Source: Loxodes magnus
Lineage: Eukaryota; Ciliophora; Karyorelictea; Loxodida; Loxodidae
DNA: 64,000 nt
Assembly (NCBI GenBank): GCA_946699065.1
Contig: CAMPDV010000018.1
Location: forward strand, 1,426,001 to 1,490,000
Direction: 5' to 3'
The notes under the pieces were generated by a model that was not told the DNA's origin, did no database searches, and worked only from the letters and a program-made list of their open reading frames with translations. A program made the translations under genes and the position numbers. Shown piece by piece: positions 46,332-57,362 of the stretch. Numbering within the stretch: position 1 is the stretch's first letter; each line of letters opens with the position of its first letter.

Positions 46332-47027
46332 TCAGCTACGTTTGTGATTACTAAGTATGTTCTTTGCTGAATCCTTAGTCTGTTTGAGTTCATCGCTACT
46401 CAAGCCATTGTTATCAAGCCAGCTTGATCCTTTCCTTGCCACAAGTTTCCAAGAGGATTCTTTATCAGAGTATTTAACTTCTAACTGAGTAAGTGCTAAA
46501 GTAGTAGCCCAGATAACATTCTTATTAGAACTAATCTCTTTTATAATAGCTCTTTAACTAGTTAAATATAAAATAGCTTAATTATTTGAATTAGCTACTA
46601 TTGTATGTATAACTTTAAACTTAAGCAATAGCTATCTATAGTTATTTAATATTAATATGAAAGTCTCCTAATTACATTTGCTAATAATAATTAAGCTATT
46701 TTATATAAATTTAACTTTACTTTGCTAAGAAATAGGATTTTGAATCTCTAGCCATTAAGTACAATATATAGTATCTCCAAAAGAGTTTATGCTTGAAGAT
46801 TGATCTTCTCAATCTAATATTTAGACAATTCCCAGCAACTTTCGCCTCTAATTTTCCAATGCAGATAATGTGATAGTTTGGATACCAATCTTCCATATCG
46901 AATTCTCATCTTCCTGGCCTGATTAAATAGACATGTCGCCTTGCGAAACAATCCAAAGGGCGCGATTAATAAAAATACTTAAGAAAGTATAATAGAAAAT
47001 TGGACAAATAGTAAAAAGTTTAATCAT
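46332..47027 (-). CDS. chimeric gene: signal-peptide exon fused to VIT/VWA C-terminus
   Basis: From ATG 47027 a 231-codon frame runs unbroken to the TGA that ends the copied VIT/VWA tail (46332-46334). Residues 1-~25 are a signal or anchor (MIKLFTICPIFYYTFLSIFI). Residues ~26-110 are unlike the VIT/VWA protein (WIVSQGDMSIQSGQEDENSI, WKIGIQTITLSALENQRRK) and G+C-richer, with clear G bias at codon position 1. The next ~55 residues are AT-rich and may be former non-coding sequence. From residue ~166 (SSNKNVIWATTLALTQLEVK) it is the duplicated VIT/VWA C-terminal domain. The join coincides with the outer boundary of inverted repeat arm B. Whether it is expressed cannot be told from sequence. Confidence 0.6.
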
Positions 47028-47244
47028 CAACCAAAAGCATAAAATTAATCTAGAAATTTAAACTTAACGAGGTTTATTCTACTTACCTGTAAAAAGTTAT
47101 CTAAATAGCTTTATAAGGAGAACTATCTTTTGTGACTAAGAAAGTTAATATAATTGCTTAAAATCAAAAATATTTTAATTGACTCTGAAGATATTGAGAT
47201 ATCTAGAGATATGTTTTCAAATAATTGATAGAATTAAGTTTAAA

Positions 47245-48712
47245 ATGCCTATTAGGAATCGTAATTAAATACTTAAGCAGTATTAAGATTAACTAAACAT
47301 ATCTCTGATTAAAAAATAAATAGTAGAATCTAGTTAAAAAAGGAATTACTAGAGAACTACGTTATAGCAAATCTAACAACTGACTAAATAATACTAAGAT
47401 CTGTAAAATAATGTTCTATAATTAAGCTAAAAGATGATAAGAAAAGTTGCAAAGCTCTGATTATAGTTTATATCTATATAAAATAGTTAATAATTTAGAG
47501 TTTGTTAGAGTATAATTAATATATTTGTTTATTCCAGTTAAACATCAACTAAGAAAAATTTATTCAATTAGAGCTATTTTTGAAGAATAAAATTAAACAA
47601 AAGGGTTAGGTTTAGAAAAACAAATTTAAACTTAAATTTAGTGTTTGGATACAACAACTAACACAGTGAAAGAGTAATAGTTTGACTAATTTTGTTAAAG
47701 CATTTAAACATTTTATAATATAATGTAATTCTAACAGTAATTTCCTTTAAAGTATTTTAGGAACTTATAAAGAGATTAGAACTGTAAAGGAAATTATGTC
47801 TTGATATGTATTGCAATCATTCAAAAATTTAGTAGGAGTGCTTTCCAACTTTAGCATTGTATTTAGTTTCATTTTAATATTACCTTAAGTATTTTATTCA
47901 ACCTTTCTATGTATCTTTTGATCATTATTATCTTAATATTTTAAAAGTGAAAAGCAAAAATCAGATTTAAAGAGCAAGAGATTTTAATATTGCTTTCATC
48001 AAACACTAAAAAATGAACTCATAAAATTTAGTAGAGTGCAAGAGAAAATAAAGCGATTTTAATTGCGAATTTCAGCTTAAATTTGAATATTTCACACTTT
48101 CCCGTTTCATAAATCAAATAAAGAAGCTTTAAACATAGATTAATGCTTATGAGTAAAGTAATTTTACAAAAACTAAATATCTTAACTAAATAGTTACACA
48201 CTATTAAGCAACTTAGGTTCTAAAATTAATTAAAAGAGATTAACTTACTAAGAGTATTTATAAGGTTAAGTAGTAAAAGTTAAATAGGAATATATAAATA
48301 CACTAATGAATCTCGTTAAATAATTCCTAATTTTAGCTTATTATATGCTAGAAATAAGTTACTTACAAAATAGTAATTTAAGCAATTATATTGCTAATGT
48401 CTTTTAATTATCCATCAACTACCAAAATGCATGCGAAAGTATCTGATCAATGATATTGATTCAACTGATAAGAAATTCGAGAGCAACTTCAAAGATTATA
48501 CCTTTTTAAGTTTTATTTGCAAAATTTAAACACTAATTGAATAAAGGAAAGCTCAATTACAAGCTGACAATAAAGTTATGAGAAACTACAAAAATCCAAA
48601 TTATCTCAGAACAAACTAAAGAAACTATCATTATCTTCTTTAAAAAAGAAAAAGGAAAATAAGAACTAAATAATAATTAATTTCATTATAAACCTCAAAC
48701 ATTGGTGATTGA
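47245..48712 (+). CDS. putative protein with a central membrane segment, 479 aa
   Basis: Model: ATG 47245 (MPIRNRNQILKQYQDQLN), a 28-nt intron with a pyrimidine-rich end (47510-47537), TGA 48710-48712; length divisible by three. Residues 1-90 look like a Gln-rich coiled coil, 105-160 are helical (FEEQNQTKGLGLEKQIQTQ), a hydrophobic segment follows (LSILFNLSMYLLIIIILIF, about 205-223), and the rest is basic and Gln-rich, ending SLQTSNIGD. A TGA directly after the hydrophobic segment (47948) could be the real stop, which would make a 225-residue tail-anchored protein; coding bias continues beyond it, so I read it as Trp. No family recognised. Confidence 0.45.
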
Positions 48713-49294
48713 ATTAATAAGCAAAGAAAAGCTAATAAATTTTACTAAAATGAAAGGATGAAATAAAATATAAAAAAAAATAAATGTTAGTAATATAGTA
48801 AAAATTATCAACTAAGACTAAAGATTAGGTTAAAAAATCTAAAAGATAATCCAAAGTAAGCATCAAAAGGGGGTTATCACTCATTTAGATATTTATCCTG
48901 CATAATTTAAGTAAAAAATTAATTCTGTTTTTTATATTACACGGCGCTTCAGCAAAATTATTTATAAGAAGTCAATAAAAGTATTTTTTAACAAATTTTT
49001 TAATCTTTGACTGATAATATTTTTAAAAGAAAACGTTTATACTTAATAAAAATAGAATTTATTTCTGATTATTAAATAAACATATGTCTAGTTAATAGTT
49101 TCATAATTTTACATCAACTTTTGATCTTTATCATATTTTTTTGATTTTAACTCAATTCTAAGTTTATTAAAAGACCATAAAGCAAATGCTAATCCTAGAA
49201 CTTGATATATTCTACCTATGATTTTTAATTTTTATTATGCTATATTTTAGATAAATTTATTTAATTAAAGAACTTCTAAGTTGAAGAATTTATT
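48713..49294. other. intergenic stretch
   Basis: Extremely AT-rich. No coding frame that I trust on either strand. Confidence 0.35.
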
Positions 49295-50298
49295 ATGAGC
49301 AAATTAGGATTATTCTTATAAAGCATAGATATAACTAAAGAAACAATTAATAAAAGTTATTCAATCTGATAAAAATTAATAAGCAAAAAGGTCTTTTTAA
49401 GTAAAATAGAGTAAAATGTGTAAGTTATAAAAAAGCAAATAAAATCCACTCAAAATTAAGAAACAAGATTACGAAAAAAAAAAGGAATCAAAAAATAAGA
49501 AAGAACAAATAATATAAAATTTTCTATTTAAATAGATAAGAAAAACATAGATGCTAGTCTAAGTAAAAATTAACGTTAATATGGAAATATTTTAGAAAAT
49601 AATATGAATTAAAAAGGAAAAATGCTAAAATCTTAAATAAATATTATTAAAAAGACGGTTAAAAATTAAGCATCTGAGATAATAGATTTAGTAAATAAAT
49701 TTTTATAAATTTATTAAAGACCATGTATCATTAAAAAATAAATAAGTATCATTTAGTATTTGAATCAATATAAAATGTAAACTTAATTAATATATCTGGA
49801 AGAAAGATATAAACAAATCATTGAAATAATAAGGTTAAATTTTTAATTTTGTAACCAGAATTTATTATTGAATTAAAAGAGTTGATTTTAAGGGAAAATC
49901 AAAATTACTTTTTAAAAGGATAAACATATAAGGAAGTATTTAACAAAGATTGGAAATCTAAAGGAAATTTAAATATAAGTAGTTTTAAAATATATAATAG
50001 GCTAAAAGTCAGATAAATTTAAAATATATGAAAATAGTAAAATTATTATTAATCAAGTGAATATCAATTAAATATACTAATAGATCTGAAATAAAATTTA
50101 TGTGATGAATAATTTGAGATAGCTTTGTGCACTATTTACTAAATAATAGCAGGAGCATAGAATTTTAAATATAAAAGTAATCTAAAAATTATGAAAAATA
50201 TTAAATAAAAATAGATGTAAAAAGCTGAAAAAATATTGTAATCAGATGGAATAAATAAAAAATTCCAGAAATAGAGTAAAACTTAGTAAGTGATATGA
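49295..50298 (+). CDS. Lys/Asn/Gln-rich protein, 325 aa
   Basis: Model: ATG 49295 (MSKLGLFLQSIDITKETINK), a 26-nt GT-AG intron (49777-49802), TGA 50296-50298; length divisible by three. Strong G bias at codon position 1 before and after the intron. It is highly basic over residues 40-110 and helical later (FIIELKELILRENQ, QTYKEVFNKDWKS, DEQFEIALCTIYQIIAGAQN). The TGA at 50029 within the last exon is taken as Trp; if it is a stop, the protein has 236 residues. No family recognised. Confidence 0.4.
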
Positions 50299-50350
50299 AA
50301 GAAAATATAAATTAGTAAATTAATTTAAAGATTAATACTTCTTTGCAAAT

Positions 50351-52318
50351 ATGGATCAGCAAAACGTTTTTATAGAAGATACTTAAAATAAAGAAAATTA
50401 GCAGTCTCCTTAAGAGAATGGATTTCTTCCTTAGGTAAATAAGCAAACGTAAAAAATAATTATTAATATATCAGAAACTAAGTATGACGTTATCAGATGA
50501 GTTGCTAAACATAAACTTGAATGAAAAATTTCAAGAGTTGATATTGAGGAAGACTAGATTTAACCAGAATGAGATATTCTTTGAACAGATAATGGGGTAT
50601 AGTCTGACCGACTAACGAAAATGAAAAACTACTAAAAGATTAACCATTTTCCAGGGATGTATTCTCTTGCTCGTAAGGATTACTTGGCACGTAACTTGAT
50701 GAAGCTATAAAAGATATACCCTTTAGATTATAAATTCTTTCCTAAAACTTGACTTCTTCCTTAAGAATATCCAGACTTTAGAAATCACTTTAATAAAAAA
50801 CGAACTTTTATTATCAAACCAGAGGCTAATTGTTAGGGTAAAGGAATTTTTTTGACTTAAAAGATTGAGAATGTAAGTTCAAATGGCCATTATGTAGCTC
50901 AAAAATACATTAGAAAACCATATCTAATTGAAGGCTTAAAATTTGATCTTCGTATTTATGTGTTGATTACTGGCTGCGATCCTTTGAGGATTTTTATTCA
51001 TGAGGAAGGACTTTGTAGACTAGCTACTTCTCCGTACTAAACTCCTAGATAATCTAATCTCTAAGATCTCTGCATGCACCTTACTAATTACGCTATTAAT
51101 AAGAACTCCAAAAATTTTATTTTTAACAGTGACGCTACTCAAGACTATGTTGGACATAAAAGAAGTCTAGCTGCTTGCTTTGATTTCCTAAAGTAGAATG
51201 GACATTGTGTAACAGACCTTTGAAAATAGATACAAGATATGATAATTAAGACTCTATGCTCTGTATAACCTTCATTAGCTCATATCTATAAATCTTCTTA
51301 GCCTCATGATATAACTAATGCTATGTGTTTCGAACTGCTAGGATTTGATGTCATTCTTGATTACAAACTTCGGCCTTATATTTTAGAAGTAAATCACTCT
51401 CCATCATTCAGTACGGATTCTCCACTTGACAAAGCTGTAAAGAGGAAAGTAATAGAAGATGTATTTAATTTGCTTAACGTTAGTTTAGCTCAAAAAAAGA
51501 AGTTAATAGCTATAAAGAAAGCCTAAATAATGCAAAGATCAAAAGCTAGCAAGCTTAGTAAATAATATCAAGCTGATCTGTTTCAAAAATATCAGACATT
51601 AAGAGAAAAGTAGGAAGATGAAAGCTGTGGGGGTTTCTAAAGGATCTATCCAGACAACAACTAATAGACATACGAGAAGTATATATAAAGTGCCAAAGAT
51701 ATTTGAGAGGAGTGAACAGGATCTAAAAGAAATAAGAAGAAAGAAGAGTTGGAACTAAAATAGTAGCTATAATTAATATAACTTTAAGGTTAAGTTCTAT
51801 AAAGCAGTAGAATAACAAGAGCCAAGTAGGCTAAATTAGATGGATCTAATAAAGAGGAATCTAAAGTAAGCATTTCCAAAAACCTATAAAACTTGTAAGC
51901 TAGCCCTTATGCTAAGTCCTAAATACCTGCTAAACGTAGCTATTCTCCTAAAATTGAAGGGTTAAATATCAAAGAGCAAAATGGAGGTTTATAGCCAACT
52001 TAGAAAAAGGGTATAATACTTCCTAGTGTAAATAAAAGTACAGATTCCACAAAATCTAAGAAGATTCTATTTAAAAAAGTAATCAACTAAAGTTAAAGCT
52101 AAAGTTAGCGACCTTAACCAAGCTGGAAAGTAGAGAAGAGAAGTGACTTCACTGAGGAATAGAAGGGATAGTTCATAATGCCTCGCCTAATGGAATTTTC
52201 GCCTAAAATTGATTAGCAACAGAGTGATAAAAATAATACAAGATCCATTACTTCGAATGGTGGAAGGCTCTTTCATTATACTATCTTCAATGGCAATACA
52301 TAATTAACTATTAATTGA
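50351..52318 (+). CDS. tubulin-tyrosine-ligase-like (TTLL) glutamylase
   Basis: A 655-residue TTLL enzyme, which adds glutamates (or related residues) to tubulin tails in cilia and cortical microtubules. Landmarks in order: [24 protein letters not shown], the ATP-grasp [64 protein letters not shown] with the Mg-binding E-x-N, and [12 protein letters not shown]. This arrangement fits the TTLL4/6/13 polyglutamylase group. Residues about 395-655 are a basic Gln/Ser/Lys-rich tail, probably microtubule-binding. Trp is often TGA ([17 protein letters not shown] region). The stop at TGA 52316-52318 overlaps the next ORF's start by 29 nt in another frame. Confidence 0.93.
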
Positions 52319-52892
52319 TTTGAAATCCTTAGCTAATATTTATAAAGCTAAACAGTCACAATTATAAATTAAGGGTTATTTCATTATAAATATAAAATAA
52401 AAGAAATTTACATTAACTAATACCATCAGGTATTATAACCATTTAATTCAAGCAATAAAACTGCTAGAAAATTTAAAGGACCCAATGGATGCATAAAGAA
52501 TGGGAACTTAAATATAAAATAAGCAGTTAAAATGATAATTAACTCTTATAAAGGAACTAAATAATATCTTAAAATAAGCTGTAAATTATAAGATGCTGCT
52601 ATATACTAACTTCATAAATATTCCTTTAACTAAATCTTTATACTATCACTACGCTTGTTTATACTCTATCTACTTATAGTTATACTTATATAATCTTTTA
52701 ATAGCATACTTTATATATTTTATTAACTTATTGCAGAAATTAATCTATATAGGATAAGCTTTATCCTGGTATTTAGAAGAAGATATTATAGATATAAAGA
52801 TTCTCAAAAGACATGCTATTTCGTAAATAAACCACAAAGCAAAATCCAAAAATAAAAATCCAAAATTTAGTCTTAATGCATCACACTATTGA
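52290..52892 (+). CDS. helical protein overlapping the TTLL 3' end, 200 aa
   Basis: ATG 52290 opens a frame ([20 protein letters not shown]) to TGA 52890-52892, with one TGA read as Trp (QLKWQL) and strong G bias at codon position 1. It is helical, with an amphipathic stretch (LIQAIKLLENLKDPMDAQRM), a hydrophobic region (YSIYLQLYLYNLLIAYFIYF) and a basic tail. The 29-nt overlap with TTLL in a different frame is unusual for separate nuclear genes; a downstream start, or a splice from TTLL, is possible. Unknown family. Confidence 0.45.
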
Positions 52893-52995
52893 TAGACATT
52901 AACTATAGTAGCTTATTACTTAGAATATAATAGTTGTACTAATTGAAGGCTAACTTAATGCTATTTTAGTTTGATAGAATGGGATACAAAATTAA

Positions 52996-54090
52996 ATGGA
53001 TTTTAATAAAAGAGAAATTTGGAAATACATTAATAGAAATACTTCGAGAAACTATAACTAAAATTAAAACCAACCTAGTTTCATAAAGCTGCATAAGCCT
53101 AAATCTCCTGACTCTTAAAGGGATAATACTAAATATAATACTGTTAGAAAGATAAGGAATAGAAAGTACTAAGAGTAGTTAAATTTCAGAAATATCTAAA
53201 TAGTGGGTAGGAAAGTTATTCATATTAGTTAATAGTCTGAAGGCGATAAAAATTAGAATCTGACTTTGAATAATGAATAATAACCTGAAAAAGATATGAG
53301 TTTGAAAATTAACGAGTTCAAAATAACTTCAAAAAGTGGCTAAAATCGTTAGATTGAAATAAAGAAATGAATTCTTAATAATAAAAATGCACAAAAGCCA
53401 AATTAGGCACGTAAACATTAAGTTAAAGCCTAGAACTAAAACTTTTAAGCCTTATTCTAAAACGAAAGAATAAAAAGGAATCTAAATATTTTCCAAATTC
53501 CCATAAAAACCAATATGAAAAATGCTAAATAAAGGATGAAGGAAAAAAAATTCTATTTTAATCCCTTAATTTTTAGTAAATTCTATGAAATTGCGAAAAA
53601 TCAGAAAAAGATAAAAGAGTAGCAGCAAATAAATAAAGCCAAAAACGAAGAAAAAGAAAAAAAGGAAAAGTAAATTACAACTATTTATGGGGGTGGCAAG
53701 AAAGCTTATGTACCCTAAAAGAAAAATTATTTTACTCCATAAAGAAAAAGTATCAAAATAAAAATAGAGTAACCAGAAACTATGTATTAGCATTCTTAAG
53801 TTTAAGCAAACTACATGAAAAAATCCATGTCGTAGAATAGTTTGACTCCATATGATTAAGATACAATTGATATTTCTTATATCTAAAAAGAAGTATTGTA
53901 GGAGTAAGATTATCCTAGTGACTAGGAACCGAACATTCAGTTGACATAAATTTCGGTAGGAGATTATTAAGAGACAGAGCCTTCAAAACTGAGTGTGAAG
54001 GAAAAAATATAAACTCGTTGGGTTTTTGAGAGAATAAATAAAAAGGCAAAAACAAAACAAGTAGCAGATGGTTTTAAGTCATTGTTATGA
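52996..54090 (+). CDS. basic Gln/Lys/Asn-rich protein, 364 aa
   Basis: An unbroken frame from ATG 52996 (MDFNKREIWKYINRNTSRNY) to TGA 54088-54090. Very basic N-terminal half; a Lys/Glu coiled coil near residues 190-230 (IAKNQKKIKEQQQINKAKNE); then IYGGGKKAYVPQKKNYFTPQ and an acidic Ser/Gln-rich C-terminal third ending WVFERINKKAKTKQVADGF. One internal TGA is Trp (KKWILN). It follows the TTLL and small-helical genes on the same strand. Probably a structural or nucleic-acid-associated protein; no family recognised. Confidence 0.7.
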
Positions 54091-54646
54091 ATTCATCTAT
54101 TTAATTCATTTTTACATATACCTTCAAATTATGTCTACATATTATAATCAAAAGCTTCCTAATATATATACATCAATACAATTATAATTAATTAATTATT
54201 AACTTCCCTTTCATAATTTACTTTTCAAACTACTTCAGTCTTACAAATAGAACCTTAAATCTTATTAACTTGAAATACTAAGCTATTGATTTTAATTATT
54301 TAGATATAAAAATGTTGCTTTAGTGTCTAATTAAATTATACAGTTGAGTTTTAATCCTAAGCGCACATATTAAAATTATAGCTATATTTATATCTGAATC
54401 AAAAAGTACTTTAAATAAAAGGTATTTTAATAGATCTATATTAGCATAATACATAAAAAGGAATAATAAGAAGATATCATTATAATCTTGCCTAACTTAT
54501 ATAATTATTAAAGTTAGTTGCTTAATATCTTTAAAAAGGCATATTTAATTAATTAAAGCTATTTGTTATTTTAATCTGACTTAGTTAGAGGAATATTAAT
54601 TTCACATAGTGACTTAAATTATTTAAATTATATAAGCTTTTAAAAG
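54091..54646. other. intergenic stretch, possible leader ORF
   Basis: Mostly AT-rich. One frame from ATG 54312 stays open (one TGA) to a TGA at 54648 that overlaps the next start codon as ATGA. Coding bias in it is weak, so I do not call it a gene. Confidence 0.3.
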
Positions 54647-55360
54647 ATGACTATCTCTAAAGAATCTAAATTCCTTCTTTCTTATAGAAACTATATATAA
54701 TAGAATGCTTTTTATAGTTTACTATTTCGCTATATTTAGTATAGTTACTATTGTCATGGATAATTATAGCTTATCCTTTAGTATTTAGTAGTATACGTAT
54801 GTATCTAGTTAGAAAACATAGCCTTTAATTTATATTGCTTCATGTTTATTTTTATCTTCTTTATAATAATTAAATAATTATTCCTTATTTTCAAGAAATA
54901 TAAGCTCAATAAGCTAAAAATAAATAGTCAGAGCAATTATAATAGTTAGCAGCTTTACTTAAGATGCTGCTAATATGAAAGAGGAATAACATTATAGTAG
55001 TCTTTAGGATAATACATATCTAAAAGTAGCATGTTAATATACTTAAGCTTGTAGTAATTTAAATATCGATCAAAATGAATAGCAATATGCATTATTTCTA
55101 ATTATTAATAGATATTAGCAAACTTAAACTATTATGGAAGATTTTAATTTTATCCTGCTTATCATTAGAGAATTTAAAATGAAAACTGGGAAGGAATAGA
55201 AAGATCTAAAGAGCTTAATAGCTCACTTTCTAATAATTCTTCTTTGGATTTTTTAACAGTACTAATAAAGGGTATTAGATAAGGGTATGATAGATAATTA
55301 TTAATATAAAAATATTAAATTAACTAATATCTTAAATATAACAAAATACTCAATAGTTGA
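54647..55360 (+). CDS. putative membrane protein, 237 aa
   Basis: Frame from ATG 54647 (MTISKESKFLLSYRNYIQQN) to TGA 55358-55360 with a single internal TGA (RSKWIAICII). A strong hydrophobic segment lies at about residues 68-92 (YCFMFIFIFFIIIKQLFLIF), flanked by a basic helix (KKYKLNKLKINSQ). The C-terminal part is polar and protein-like (NENWEGIERSKELNSSLSNN). Unknown family. Confidence 0.55.
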
Positions 55361-55714
55361 CAGACTATAAAAATTATAGTATATGTAAATAAAGCAAAAT
55401 TGAGGAAGCAGAGTGAAGTAATAACAGATATAATTTTTGTTTTTATTAAGGAAATGCATCTCTAAGTCATTTTTATAAGAGCATTCAATTACTACTTTCT
55501 AATTATTTCTAAAATCTCTTAATACTTACTACTTTCTTTCATTCTGTTGCTTTAGTCTAGTCGCTATAATTATTTCTATTACTATTAGTCTTTGTTAATT
55601 TAAAAAGCATAGAAGTAGCCTGAAAGCAATATTAATTATTAATTATTGGTTAAGAGTAAATAGGTATAAATAAACTACTATAATCAAATAATCTCTTTAA
55701 TAGCTTTCACTAAA
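55361..55714. other. intergenic stretch
   Basis: 354 nt of AT-rich sequence, no coding bias seen. Confidence 0.4.
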
Positions 55715-56356
55715 ATGATTAAGCCAAAGAGTGTTTTATTTGAGGCATATTGGCTGCTTATTACTACATCACTGCCTCATTATTATATCTTTAATATTTA
55801 CAATACTTGCACTAGCTAATATAGCATATGTAAGTACTTAACTGTCTTAGAACTTTGAAAACTTTTTTCTTTGAAAAAAGAAATAAATCTAGCTTAATAG
55901 ATTTAAGTTTGATAGATTAGAAGTTAAAGATAAGAAATAGGAAATATTTAAATACCAAAAGTAATAAAAAAAGGAAAAAGAGTAAGTACTAAATTAAGTC
56001 ATTTGCTATTACTGAGCATACTAGAGTTAAATACAAAATGATAGGAAGTTAGAGTAATAAAGAGCATATTTATTATTATATTTGCTTATTGAGAAGCAGC
56101 TGTATTGTCAGTATTTAGATTTACCTCTTTATATTACTAAAGCTTGCAATAGTTGCCAAACAATATTTACCAACTATTGTAGAGATTTCTTATTTAAAGA
56201 GTAGATAATAGCGTAGTGATGCTAGTAGTTAAAGACTAAGTAAATCTAATAAAAGAGGAGAGTAATAAGATAGATAAGGCAGAGAAAATATAAGTAAGTA
56301 TTGGATAATGTGATACTTTAGTATATCTATAAAATATTAAAAATCAATAATATTGA
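55715..56356 (+). CDS. putative protein, 213 aa
   Basis: Frame from ATG 55715 (MIKPKSVLFEAYWLLITTSL) to TGA 56354-56356, 33 nt before the ankyrin gene. G bias at codon position 1 is strong in the last third (VDNSVVMLVVKDQVNLIKEE). Four internal TGA codons must be Trp (LELWKLF, VWQI, TKWQEV, AYWEAAV). It could instead be an N-terminal extension of the ankyrin gene, since the two share a frame and only a TGA separates them. Family unknown. Confidence 0.4.
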
Positions 56357-56389
56357 CATCACTTTGAATTGCTTAACTAATTCTATAAA

Positions 56390-57199
56390 ATGGAAGAACG
56401 AAAATAAAAAAAAGAACTTAGAGTAGATGCAGTTTTAACCAAATCTCCTGAACTAGCAGGACTTAAAAGATCTTCAATAAAAGGAATAGAGACTTTGATT
56501 TAGAGTCCAACAACTGCTCCTATAAAGAGACTTTCGACAATGTCACCTAATAAGAAAGGACAGTTTAAATTACAGCCTCAGCATATTAAAAAGTCTATGT
56601 CTATTTCACCTTCAAAAATACAGTCTGCTTTATTGGGCTAAGAAAATAGAGCATAGGCCAAAGGAATTGAATAATCAATTCTTAAAAAAATTTTAAGGTT
56701 TGTAATGAACTAAGAGATAGAAAAACTAGAGGGCGTGCTAAATGAAATGGCATTAGAAGGATGAGAAATAGATGACTCCTTGATTAACTCTATGGGAGAA
56801 GAAAGAAATTTATTACATGTAATTGTTGACTCTTTTGATCCTGGATTAAAAGTACTAAAATTTATCGTAGATACTTACTAACCACAATTAAACTTAGTTG
56901 ATAGGAATGGGAATACTCCCTTCCTACTTGCTTGTCGAAAAGGAGGACTTGATAAAGTTCAATTCCTAGAATAAAAAGAAGCTGATATTTACGCCAAAAA
57001 TAGCATTGGAGATAATGCTTTAATGATGGCAGCATAAGGAGGAAGTTTAGAAATAGTTTAATATCTACACTTGAAGGAAATCTATTCAATTGATGAAGTA
57101 AACTAGGAAAATTAAACAGCTTTAGATATATCATAGTAAAAGGGAAATATTGAGGTTGTAGAATATTTGATCAGTGTTTACGAGAAAATAGCTCACTGA
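56390..57199 (+). CDS. ankyrin-repeat protein, 269 aa
   Basis: Residues 1-90 are basic and Ser/Pro-rich with SP sites (TKSPEL, TMSPNK, SISPSK), probably phosphorylated. Then a helical segment (ILRFVMNQEIEKLEGVLNEM) leads into about three ankyrin repeats: DRNGNTPFLLACRKGGLDKV, IGDNALMMAAQGGSLEIVQY and NQTALDISQQKGNIEVVEYL. Trp in LEGWEIDD is TGA, and TGA 57197-57199 stops the frame. A scaffold or adaptor role is typical for the fold; the partner is unknown. The next gene is convergent, 163 nt away. Confidence 0.85.
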
Positions 57200-57362
57200 G
57201 GTATATGCAGTTTTATAATAATTAACATTTAAACAATTTAAGCAAAAAAAGTATTAACTTTATGTTTCTGAAGCTAGTGATTTAGTTTTAATCTACTATA
57301 AAAGATACTTTAATAATAATTAAGAACTGCTTATTTATAATAAGCTATTAAACATTTCTTAA

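Larger units (their letters stand above)
43482..46529. repeat. inverted duplication, arm B
   Basis: Reverse-complement copy of 11661-14721, 28.8 kb away and 13 nt shorter overall. Its outer end (46529) cuts the VIT/VWA gene after its last ~66 codons; its inner end (43482) lies beyond the Ubl-B56 stop. Which arm is parental is clear for the VIT/VWA part: only arm A is attached to a full gene. Confidence 0.95.

Noticed and set aside
49820-50031. Transposase helix-turn-helix (QTYKEVFNKDWKS)
   Set aside because: Only a vague resemblance in composition; no DDE/D residues or terminal inverted repeats nearby.
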